This document shows, piece by piece, positions 25,428 through 33,294 of a DNA stretch of 64,000 bases. The DNA lies in the NCBI RefSeq assembly GCF_003846185.1, contig NZ_ML123034.1:5133442-5197441 (forward strand), written 5' to 3'. The notes beneath the pieces were generated by a model that searched no databases, was not told the DNA's origin, and saw only the letters and a list, made by a program, of their open reading frames with translations. A program made the position numbers and the translations under genes. The first letter of the stretch is position 1, and each line of letters opens with the position of its first letter. The DNA is from Streptomyces sp. ADI96-02. Its GTDB lineage: Bacteria; Actinomycetota; Actinomycetes; Streptomycetales; Streptomycetaceae.

Positions 25428-25473
25428 GGACCGTCCGTCCGCACAGCCACCGCACGGACCGAAGGCCCGGCCC

Positions 25474-25487
25474 CCTCCGACCGAGGG
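25474..25487 (+). repeat. Target-site duplication, left copy (IS)
   Basis: CCTCCGACCGAGGG, 14 bases, directly abutting the left end of the insertion; an identical copy is at 26756-26769 abutting the right end. Confidence 0.85.
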
Positions 25488-26755
25488 ACGCTGTTGGTCG
25501 ATTCGGGCCTGTGCGTGACGTCGGCCTTCAAGACCCGGTTGTGGTCTTGTAGGCCGACGTTGTCGTGTGGGGTGGGTGCGGATGTCGATGCAGCCGAAGG
25601 GGTCTGGGGAGATTCCGGCGGAGACGGTTCGGGTGGCGCGGGCCGCGTTCCCAAAGGGAAGCCTGGCGATGCGGGTGCGGGACGAACTGGGGTCGTTGTC
25701 TAGCGACGAGCAGTTCGCCATTCGACTACTCGGTGCTCTCGGAGTTCCGGGACCGGCTCGTCGGAGCCGACGGCGGCCGGGAGATCCTGGACACGGTCCT
25801 GGCTGCCGCCCGGCGACAGGGACTGATCACCGCCCGGGGGCGGGCACGGACCGACTCCACCCACGTGCTGTCCGCGGTGCGCGGGCTGAACCAGCTGGAA
25901 CTGGTCGCGGAAACCCTGCGCTCCGCGCTGAATGCCGTAGCTCTGGCCGAGCCGGGCTGGCTGAGCGCGTGCGCCCGGCCGGAATGGTTCAAGCACTACG
26001 CCACCCGGGACGAGGACTCCCGTTTCCCCAAGGACCGGTCTCGCCGGGACCAGACGTATCGGCGGGTCGGCGACGACGGCATGCACCTGCTGCGGAGCGT
26101 CTGGGCGTAGGACGGGCCACCGGGCCTGCGGGAACTGCCGGAAGTCGAGGTGCTGCGGCAGGGGTGGGTGAGGTACTTCCACCTGGTTGACGGGGAGGTG
26201 GCCCGCCGGGACCCAAAAGACCTGCCAGGACGCGTTCACCATCGCCTGGGACAACCAGCACGTGACGTGCCCGAACGGCGTCGTCAGTACGCAAGGGGCC
26301 CAGCGCACCTCCGAGGAGGGGCTGGCGACCATCCGGGTTCGGTTCTCTCCGGCCGACTGCGGCGCCTGTCCCCAGCTGCGGGAATGCGTCAACTCCGCCA
26401 AGCCTCGGCGGCGGGAGACCAACCTCCGACCCCGCGACGAATATGAAGCACTCCAGCAGGCGCGAAAGCTCCAGGCGACCGACGGGTGGAAGGACCGCTA
26501 TAAGATCCGTGCCGGCGTTGAAGGCACCATCTCCCAAGCAGTGAACGCCTGCGGCCTGCGCAGAACCCGCTACCGCGGCCTGGCGAAGACCAGTCTCCAG
26601 CACCAGCTCACCGGCGCCGCCGTCAACCTCATCCGCATAAACGCCTGGCTCACCGGCACACCAAGAGCCCGCACCCGCACCAGCCCCTTGACAGCACTCC
26701 GCCCCGCCGCATAACGACGGGGCGAAGCAACCAGGCCCGAATTGACCAACAGCAT
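25488..26755 (+). mobile_element. Degenerate IS1182-family insertion sequence
   Basis: A 1268-base element bounded by 24-base inverted repeats (25488-25511 and 26732-26755; 22 of 24 match, core CTGTTGGTC-N-ATTCGGGCCTG) and 14-base target duplications. It encodes only fragments of an IS1182-type transposase. Complete members of the family are about 1.5-1.9 kb, so roughly a quarter to a third has been lost by internal deletion. Just inside the left end there is a further hairpin (ACGTCGGCCT ... AGGCCGACGT). It cannot move on its own, although the ends look intact enough to be acted on by a related transposase. Confidence 0.85.
25582..26714 (+). pseudogene. IS1182-family transposase remnant
   Basis: Three pieces in different frames. 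Piece 1 (25582 to about 25713) is the family N-terminus MSMQPKGSGEIPAE to SDEQFA. Piece 2 (about 25715-26110) resumes at FDYSVLSEFRDRLVGADGG with TDSTHVLSAVRGLNQLELV and ends at a TAG; about 50-60 family residues between pieces 1 and 2 are missing. A short stretch in another frame (LRQGWVRYFHLVDGE) follows, and then piece 3 (about 26215-26714) runs DAFTIAWDNQHVTCP to IRAGVEGTISQAVNACGLRR and the C-terminus. About 100 residues of the central catalytic region are absent. Clearly non-functional. Confidence 0.85.
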
Positions 26756-27214
26756 CCTCCGACCGAGGGGCCGGGCCTTCGGCGTGCGAGGCGCCCGTGC
26801 AGCGACCTCGCGGGATGCGCAGCGGTCCCGTCCCCGTCCCGTCGCACGCCGGCAGCCTCGCCGCCGAGTCCCGGCGGCACCGGAGTTTCGGCCCCACCGG
26901 CCCGTCTAATCCCCTGGGACGTCGTGACTCGGTACTGCTCGGTACTGCTCGGGGCCGCGGCGTCGGACCCGTGCGCCTGACCAGGGTGTCCGGCATCCTC
27001 GGCCCGGCCCCCGACCCCGCCGGTGCCGCAGGGACGGCGAGCGGCGGGCCCGCAGTTCCGCGCGCGAGGATCTTCCGGCGCACCCGTGTTCCCTCGCCGT
27101 CGACGTCGTTGGTACGTACGGGGGACACCGGGACGACGTTCAGCCGAGCACTCCGCCCGCGCCCAGAACGCACCGCCGTGCAACGCGACCGCTACCGCAG
27201 GAGGACCAACAGCC
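26756..27214 (+). other. 459-base gap between IS and siderophore locus
   Basis: Holds the right target duplication, the right arm of the hflX terminator, and a 10-base tandem repeat GGTACTGCTC at 26931-26950. No gene is convincing. No iron box of the TTAGGTTAGGCTAACCTAA type was found by eye, although the promoter of the siderophore locus should lie here. The last 20 bases carry AGGAGGA, the ribosome-binding site of the next gene. Confidence 0.6.
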
Positions 27215-28609
27215 GTGGCCGTGACCGAACCCGCTCCGGTGGCACCGCCCTCCGCGCACGAGGGCATCCTGCGCCGCCAGTCACTGCGCGAATCGGCCGC
27301 CCGCACGTATGCGCGGTCCCTGCCGATCGTGCCGGTACGGGCCCGCGGGCTCACCATCGAGGGCGCGGACGGCCGGCGCTACCTGGACTGCCTGTCCGGC
27401 GCGGGCACCCTGGCGCTGGGGCACAACCACCCCGTCGTGCTCGAAGCGATCCGGAAGGTCATCGACTCCGGCGCGCCGCTGCACGTCCTCGACCTGGCCA
27501 CCCCGGTCAAGGACGCCTTCACCACTGAGCTGTTCGCCACGCTGCCCAGAGAACTCGCCGACGACGCGCGCGTCCAGTTCTGCGGACCGGCCGGAACGGA
27601 CGCGGTCGAGGCGGCGTTCAAGCTCGTCCGCGCCGCGACGGGCCGCAGCGGTCTGCTGACCTTCACCGGCGCGTACCACGGCATGACGGCCGGAGCGCTG
27701 GAAGCCTCCGGCGGCGCGACCGACGTCCGGGTGACCCGGCTGCCCTACCCGCAGGACTACCGCTGCCCGTTCGGAACGGGCGGCGAGCGCGGCGCGGCCC
27801 TCGCCGCCCGCTGGACGGAGCACCTGCTGGACGACGAGAAGGGCGGCGTGCCGGCCCCGGCCGGGATGATCCTGGAGCCCGTCCAGGGCGAGGGCGGCGT
27901 CAATCCCGCGCCGGACGGCTGGCTGCGCCGCATGCGACGGATCACCCGGGACCGCTCCATCCCGCTGATCGCCGACGAGGTGCAGACGGGTGTCGGCAGG
28001 ACCGGGGCCTTCTGGGCCGTCGAGCACAGCGGCATCGTGCCCGACGTCATGGTCCTGTCCAAAGCCATCGGCGGATCGCTCCCCCTCGCGGTCATCGTCT
28101 ACCGCTCCGAACTGGACCTCTGGCAGCCGGGCGCGCACGCGGGTACGTTTCGGGGGAACCAGCTCGCCATGGCGGCGGGCGCGGCCACCCTGGCGTACGT
28201 CAGGGAGAACGGACTGGCGGAGCGTGCGGCGGTCCTCGGTGCCCGGATGCTCGCCCGACTGCGGGATCTGCGCGCCGACCATCCGGGGATCGGCGACGTA
28301 CGGGGGCGCGGACTGATGATCGGCCTGGAGCTCGTGGATCCCGAGGCCGCGCCCCTGCCCGCCGAGGCCGACGACCCGGCGCCGGCTCCGCCGCCGGACC
28401 CGTTCCTCGCCCGCGCCGTCCAGCGGGAGTGCCTGGACCGCGGCCTCATCGTCGAACTCGGCGGTCGCCACGGCGCTGTGGTCCGCCTCCTGCCCCCGCT
28501 CACCCTCACCGACGAGCAGGCGACCGCCGTCGTCGACCGCCTCGCCGACGCCCTGGCCGCCGCGGAGCGGTCGCCGCACCGTCGCGGCGCGGCGGCGCTC
28601 AGCACCTGA
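27215..28609 (+). CDS. Diaminobutyrate-2-oxoglutarate aminotransferase family (siderophore locus)
   Basis: 464 residues from GTG 27215, GGAGG 10 bases upstream. Class III PLP aminotransferase of the type that makes L-2,4-diaminobutyrate from aspartate semialdehyde, as RhbA does in rhizobactin 1021 synthesis. Substrate and cofactor signatures: CLSGAGTLALGHNHPVVLEA, FTGAYHGMTAGAL, the Asp in LIADEVQTGVGRTG, and the PLP Lys in VMVLSKAIGGSLPLAV. First gene of a four-gene unit; the next starts 28 bases on. It presumably supplies the diamine precursor. Confidence 0.9.
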   Translation: MAVTEPAPVAPPSAHEGILRRQSLRESAARTYARSLPIVPVRARGLTIEGADGRRYLDCLSGAGTLALGHNHPVVLEAIRKVIDSGAPLHVLDLATPVKDAFTTELFATLPRELADDARVQFCGPAGTDAVEAAFKLVRAATGRSGLLTFTGAYHGMTAGALEASGGATDVRVTRLPYPQDYRCPFGTGGERGAALAARWTEHLLDDEKGGVPAPAGMILEPVQGEGGVNPAPDGWLRRMRRITRDRSIPLIADEVQTGVGRTGAFWAVEHSGIVPDVMVLSKAIGGSLPLAVIVYRSELDLWQPGAHAGTFRGNQLAMAAGAATLAYVRENGLAERAAVLGARMLARLRDLRADHPGIGDVRGRGLMIGLELVDPEAAPLPAEADDPAPAPPPDPFLARAVQRECLDRGLIVELGGRHGAVVRLLPPLTLTDEQATAVVDRLADALAAAERSPHRRGAAALST

Positions 28610-28637
28610 CCCCCGGAACCCCACAAGGAAGACCGCC

Positions 28638-30545
28638 GTGAACCCCACCCCCGCGCCCGAGGCCGACGGCCCCGGCACCCCCCAGCACCGAGGGCAGGAC
28701 GGACCGGCCGTCCCCGGCACGGTCGAGGCGACGACCGTGCCCCGGCAGAAGGCCGCGCACGGCTGCGTCCCGCACGCTCCGGCGCACGCCGCGGCCACCG
28801 CGCCCGCCGACCAGCACGCGGCGCGGACGCCCGACCCGCTCGACCACCCGGACCCCGCGAGGGCCGCCGACAGCGCGGGCGCCGAAAGCCTCCTGCGCTG
28901 CTGGGCCCGGGAGAACGACCTGCCCCGGCCCGACGGCCCCACCCTGCGCATCCCCTTCCCCGCCACCGGCACCGCCCTGCTCGTCCCCGTGCACTACTGG
29001 TCCGCCACCGGCCATCACCGCTTCGGCGTGCCGGTGCTGGAAGGCGTACCGGCGGACGCCCCGCCCGCCGACGCCGTCACCGTCGCGACGCTCATCGGCC
29101 GCGAGGGCGACCGCGACGGAGCCGCCGACCTGGTGGCCCGCGTCGCCGACTCCGTACGCCGCACCGCCGACTTCGTCGAACACCGACGACGCCATCCCGC
29201 CGACCCACCGGAGTCCGACCTCTTCCTCACCGCCGAGCAGTCCCTCCTGCTCGGCCACCCGCTCCACCCCACCCCCAAGAGCCGTGAGGGGCTGTCGGAT
29301 TCGGAGTCGCGCCTCTACTCGCCCGAACTGCACGGCGCGTTCCCGCTGCACTGGTTCGCGGTGGACCGTTCGCTGCTGGCCGCCGACTCCGCCTGGACCG
29401 ACGGCGCACCGGCCACCGCCGAAGAACTCCTCACCCCGCACACCGAGGGCCTGCGCACGCCCCCGGGCACCGCCGCCCTTCCCCTGCACCCCTGGCAGGC
29501 CGCCGAACTGCTGCGCCGCCCCCAGGTGATGGCCCTCCGGGAGACGGGCCTCCTGCACGACCTCGGCCCCCACGGCGAGCGCTGGCACCCCACCTCCTCC
29601 ATCCGCACCGTCCACCGGCCCGGCGCACGGGTGATGCTGAAGCTCTCCCTCGGCGTCCGCATCACCAACTCCCGCCGCGAGAACCTGCGCAAGGAGCTCC
29701 ACCGGGGCGTCGAGGTCCACCGTCTGCTCTCCACCGGCCTGGCCGATCGCTGGCAGCGCGAACACCCCGGCTTCGACATCGTCCGCGACCCCGCCTGGCT
29801 CGCCGTGGACGACCCCGAAGGCGTGCCCGTCAGGGGCCTCGACGTGATCCTGCGTCAGAACCCGTTCGCCTCGGGCGACGACGCCGTCTGCATCGCCGGA
29901 CTGACCGCCCTGCGACCCCGCCCCGGGCGCGCGCCGATGCGCTCCCGGCTCGCCGAGTGCGTCGAACGGCTCACGGCGCGGACCGGCCGGACCACCGCGG
30001 CCGTCTCGGCGGAGTGGTTCCGGCGCTATCTCGACAGCGTCGTCGCCCCGGTGCTCTGGCTCGACGCCCACGCCGGTGTCGCGCTCGAAGCCCACCAGCA
30101 GAACACCCTGGTGCTCCTCGACCCGGACGGCTGGCCCGCCGGCGGGCGCTACCGGGACAACCAGGGCTACTACTTCCGCACCTCCCGCCACGCCGAACTG
30201 GACCAGCGGCTGCCCGGCATCGGGAAGGTCAGCGACACCTTCGTCTCCGACCCGGTCACCGACGAGCGCTTCGCCTACTACCTCGGCATCAACAACGTCC
30301 TCGGCCTGATCGGCGCGTTCGGGGCCCAGCGCCTCGCCGACGAACAGGACCTCGTCACCGAGTTCCGCCGGTTCCTCACCGCAGCCGCGCACCAGGGCTC
30401 CCCGCTGCCCGCCTACCTCCTGGACCACCGACACCTGCGCTGCAAGGCCAACCTGCTGACCCGGCTGCACGGACTCGACGAACTCGTCGGCCCCGTCGAC
30501 ACCCAGTCCGTCTACGTCAGCATCGCCAACCCGCTGCACGCCTGA
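28638..30545 (+). CDS. NIS siderophore synthetase (IucA/IucC family), first
   Basis: 635 residues from GTG 28638, AAGGAAG upstream. IucA/IucC enzymes adenylate a carboxylate such as citrate and couple it to an amine or alcohol. Family motifs: HPLHPTPKSREGL, SPELHGAFPLHWFAVDR, SSIRTVHRPGARVMLKLSLG, ITNSRRENLRKEL, and EAHQQNTLVLLDPDG with the conserved His and Asn. The ferric-iron-reductase-like C-terminal domain ends KANLLTRLHGLDELVGP. The first 80 residues are a Pro/Ala-rich extension. Two synthetases in one locus suggest successive amidation of both ends of a dicarboxylate such as citrate. Confidence 0.93.
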   Translation: MNPTPAPEADGPGTPQHRGQDGPAVPGTVEATTVPRQKAAHGCVPHAPAHAAATAPADQHAARTPDPLDHPDPARAADSAGAESLLRCWARENDLPRPDGPTLRIPFPATGTALLVPVHYWSATGHHRFGVPVLEGVPADAPPADAVTVATLIGREGDRDGAADLVARVADSVRRTADFVEHRRRHPADPPESDLFLTAEQSLLLGHPLHPTPKSREGLSDSESRLYSPELHGAFPLHWFAVDRSLLAADSAWTDGAPATAEELLTPHTEGLRTPPGTAALPLHPWQAAELLRRPQVMALRETGLLHDLGPHGERWHPTSSIRTVHRPGARVMLKLSLGVRITNSRRENLRKELHRGVEVHRLLSTGLADRWQREHPGFDIVRDPAWLAVDDPEGVPVRGLDVILRQNPFASGDDAVCIAGLTALRPRPGRAPMRSRLAECVERLTARTGRTTAAVSAEWFRRYLDSVVAPVLWLDAHAGVALEAHQQNTLVLLDPDGWPAGGRYRDNQGYYFRTSRHAELDQRLPGIGKVSDTFVSDPVTDERFAYYLGINNVLGLIGAFGAQRLADEQDLVTEFRRFLTAAAHQGSPLPAYLLDHRHLRCKANLLTRLHGLDELVGPVDTQSVYVSIANPLHA

Positions 30546-30583
30546 GCGCCCCGCCCGCACACCTCTGAGAGGAGAGCGCCACC

Positions 30584-31327
30584 GTGCCTCCCGACGACGC
30601 GTCCACGGGGCCCGGCGCCGGTCCCGCCGATCCGGGCCGCGCCGCCCCGTCCGGCAGCGCTGTCGAGGACACCCTCGACCTGCGCCTCACCGAGGAACTC
30701 CTCACCCTGATCGCCGAGGACCGGGGCGCGGCGACGCCCCGGTCCCGGTCCGCCGGGGAACTGCTCGGGGACCCGGCCCTCTGGCCGTCCGCCGCCACCG
30801 ACGCCGGGGCGTTCCGGCTGGCACCGGTACGGCTGGAGCGCGATCTCCCCCTGCTCAGCCGGTGGATGAACGATCCGGCGGTCGCCGCCTTCTGGGAGCT
30901 CGCGGGACCCGAGGCCGTCACCGCCGACCACCTGAGGCCACAGCTCGAAGGAGACGGCCGCAGCATTCCCTGCCTCGGAGTGCTCGACGGCACCCCCATG
31001 AGCTACTGGGAGATCTACCGCGCCGACCTCGACCCGCTGGCCCGCCACTATCCCGCCCGCCCCAACGACACCGGGGTCCACCTCCTCATCGGGGGCGTGG
31101 ACAACCGGGGCCGGGGCGTGGGCACCACCCTGCTCCGCGCCGTCGCCGACCTCGTCCTGGACAACCTTCCGCGCTGCGGGCGGGTCGTCGCCGAGCCGGA
31201 CCTGCGCAACACCCCTTCCGTGGCCGCCTTCCTGAGTGCGGGCTTTCGCTTCTCCGCGGAAGTCGACCTGCCCGACAAGCGGGCCGCCCTGATGATCCGC
31301 GACCGAACGCACCGTGATCAGCTGTGA
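30584..31327 (+). CDS. Siderophore N-acyltransferase (IucB/RhbD-like GNAT)
   Basis: 247 residues from GTG 30584, GAGAGGAG upstream. After about 80 residues of linker, the acyltransferase domain reads LSRWMNDPAVAAFWELAGP, SIPCLGVLDGTPMSYWEIYR, DLDPLARHYPARPNDTGVHL and VVAEPDLRNTPSVAAFLSAG. This is the AlcB/IucB/RhbD group that acylates hydroxylated diamines during hydroxamate siderophore synthesis. That would require an N-hydroxylated substrate, yet no monooxygenase of the IucD/RhbE type is in the window. Confidence 0.9.
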   Translation: MPPDDASTGPGAGPADPGRAAPSGSAVEDTLDLRLTEELLTLIAEDRGAATPRSRSAGELLGDPALWPSAATDAGAFRLAPVRLERDLPLLSRWMNDPAVAAFWELAGPEAVTADHLRPQLEGDGRSIPCLGVLDGTPMSYWEIYRADLDPLARHYPARPNDTGVHLLIGGVDNRGRGVGTTLLRAVADLVLDNLPRCGRVVAEPDLRNTPSVAAFLSAGFRFSAEVDLPDKRAALMIRDRTHRDQL

Positions 31328-31387
31328 ACTCTTCGCTCTGCCCATGCCACCGCTCGAACCCCATCGGTCCCACCCGGAGGAGTCCCC

Positions 31388-33256
31388 GTGCCGACATATC
31401 CCGCGAGCCATGACACAGCCGAAATCCAGCGCCTGAGCAGCCCTCCGGAGCTGAACCGGCCGGCCTGGGACCGCGCCGCGGCCCGGCTGCTCGCCAAGAT
31501 GCTCGGCGAGTTCGCCTACGAGGAAGTCATCGAACCGGTGCGTCGGCCTGAGGACGCCCGGCTCCACACCCTGACGCTCGACGACGGAGCCGAACTCGGC
31601 TTCGCCGCCCGCCGCGGCGTCTACGGCAGTTGGCGCGTGGACCCCGACTCGATCGAGGTGAGCCGGCGACCGGCCACCGGCTCCGCCAACGGATCGACGG
31701 CCCCGGCCGAGCCGTTCCGCGACCCGCTGCGGTTCCTGACCCGGGCGCGCGACCTCCTCGGGCTCGACGGCGCCACCCTGGGCCACCTCATCCGCGAGCT
31801 GACCGCCACGCTCGCCGCGGACGCCCGGCTGGACCACACCGCCCTCACCGCCGACCGGCTGGCCGCACTGGACTACGCCGAGCTCGAAGGGCACCAGACC
31901 GGCCATCCCTGGCTGGTCGCCAGCAAGGGGCGGGTCGGCTTCTCCGCCGCCGACGCGGCCCGCTTCACCCCCGAGACCCGCACCCCGCTACGGCTGCCCT
32001 GGATAGCCGTGAGCCACCGCATCGCGCAGTACCGGGGAGTGGGCCGCCTCACCGCACCCGACCGCCTCTACGACGAGGAGCTCGACCCCTCCGTACGCGC
32101 CTCGTTCGCATCCGGACTGCGCGACGCGGGGCTCGACCCGCAGGACTACCTCTACCTCCCCGTGCATCCCTGGCAGTGGGACGAATGGATCGTTCCGCTC
32201 TTCGCCCCGGCCATCGCGGCGGGCGACATCGTGGCCCTGCACGCGGACGGCGACGCGCGGCTGCCCCAGCAGTCCATCCGCACGTTCGCCAACGTGCGAC
32301 GACCCGACCGGCACACGGTGAAGCTGCCGCTCTCGATCCTCAACACCCTCGTCTGGCGCGGGCTGCCCACCGAACGCACCCTGGCCGCCCCCGCCGTCAC
32401 CGCCTGGGTCCAGGGCCTCTGCGCGGACGACCCGTTCCTCCGGGACACCTGCCGGGTTGTCCTGCTCGGCGAGGTCGCCTCCGTCGCCGTCGAGCACCCG
32501 CTCTACGACCACCTTCCCGAGGTGCCCTACCAATACAGAGAGCTCCTCGGCGCGATCTGGCGGGAGCCGCTGCCGCCGCGTCTGATGCCGGGCGAACGGG
32601 CCCGTACGCTCGCCTCGCTCCTGCACACCGACCCGGCGGGCCGTGCCTTCACGGCCGAACTCGTCGAGCGCTCCGGGCTGGCCCCGGCGGCCTGGCTGAC
32701 CCGGCTCTTCTCCGCCCTGCTGCCGCCGCTGCTGCACTTCCTGTACCGCTACGGCACCGTCTTCTCCCCGCACGGCGAGAACGCGATCGTGGTCTTCGAC
32801 GAACACGACGTCCCCGTACGCCTCGCGATCAAGGACTTCGTGGACGACGTCAACGTCAGCGCCCGCCCGCTGCCGGAGCTCGCCGCCATGCCGGAGGACG
32901 TGCGGGCCGTCCTGCTCACCGAGGAACCGTCCTTCCTGACGCAGTTCATCCACTCCGGGCTGTTCGTCGGCGTCTTCCGCTATCTCTCACCGCTGTGCGA
33001 GGAACAGCTGGGTGTGCCCGAGGACGTGTTCTGGTCACTCGTCCGGGCGGAGATCCTGCGCCACCACGCCCGCTTCCCCGAGCTGAAGGAGCGGTTCGAG
33101 ATGTTCGACATGCTGACGCCCGAGATCGAACGGCTCTGCCTGAACCGCAACCGCCTGCTCGTGGACGGTTACCGGGACCGCCCCAGCCGTCCGCACGCCG
33201 CCGTCCACGGCACCGTGCCCAACCCGCTGCATCCATCCGCACCCGTCCGGGAGTGA
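31388..33256 (+). CDS. NIS siderophore synthetase (IucA/IucC family), second
   Basis: 622 residues from GTG 31388 behind GGAGGAG. Motifs: ELEGHQTGHPWLVASKGRVG, LYLPVHPWQWDEWIVPLFAP, QSIRTFANVRRPDRHTVKLP, FSPHGENAIVVFDEHDVPVR and IKDFVDDVNVSARPLPE. The HPWQW and HGEN(A) residues match the ATP/Mg site of IucC/AcsD-type enzymes. It is diverged from the first synthetase and so probably performs the other coupling step. Last gene of the locus; dinG follows after 38 bases but has its own promoter. Confidence 0.93.
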   Translation: MPTYPASHDTAEIQRLSSPPELNRPAWDRAAARLLAKMLGEFAYEEVIEPVRRPEDARLHTLTLDDGAELGFAARRGVYGSWRVDPDSIEVSRRPATGSANGSTAPAEPFRDPLRFLTRARDLLGLDGATLGHLIRELTATLAADARLDHTALTADRLAALDYAELEGHQTGHPWLVASKGRVGFSAADAARFTPETRTPLRLPWIAVSHRIAQYRGVGRLTAPDRLYDEELDPSVRASFASGLRDAGLDPQDYLYLPVHPWQWDEWIVPLFAPAIAAGDIVALHADGDARLPQQSIRTFANVRRPDRHTVKLPLSILNTLVWRGLPTERTLAAPAVTAWVQGLCADDPFLRDTCRVVLLGEVASVAVEHPLYDHLPEVPYQYRELLGAIWREPLPPRLMPGERARTLASLLHTDPAGRAFTAELVERSGLAPAAWLTRLFSALLPPLLHFLYRYGTVFSPHGENAIVVFDEHDVPVRLAIKDFVDDVNVSARPLPELAAMPEDVRAVLLTEEPSFLTQFIHSGLFVGVFRYLSPLCEEQLGVPEDVFWSLVRAEILRHHARFPELKERFEMFDMLTPEIERLCLNRNRLLVDGYRDRPSRPHAAVHGTVPNPLHPSAPVRE

Positions 33257-33262
33257 TCGCCG

Positions 33263-33285
33263 TTGTCAGTGGCGCGCCGTAGGGT
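33263..33285 (+). promoter_or_regulatory. RecA-NDp (PafBC-type) promoter of dinG
   Basis: TTGTCAGTG (33263-33271), eight bases, TAGGGT (33280-33285): a perfect match to tTGTCRgtg-N8-TAnnnT and identical in its first nine bases to the recA promoter at 1132. The -10 ends 9 bases before the dinG ATG, so the transcript is probably leaderless or nearly so. Confidence 0.85.
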
Positions 33286-33294
33286 GGTCGGGCT

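Larger units (their letters stand above)
25459..26782 (+). terminator. hflX terminator split by an insertion sequence
   Basis: Left arm CCGAAGGCCCGGCCCC (25459-25474) and right arm GGGGCCGGGCCTTCGG (26767-26782) are perfect 16-base complements. Removing the insertion and one target copy restores a 16-bp stem with a 10-base loop. As it stands the arms are about 1.3 kb apart, so the terminator is probably weakened. Confidence 0.85.

Noticed and set aside
26756..27214. Iron box (DmdR/IdeR-type) upstream of the siderophore locus
   Set aside because: Looked for TTAGGTTAGGCTAACCTAA-like sequence and saw none; regulation left open.
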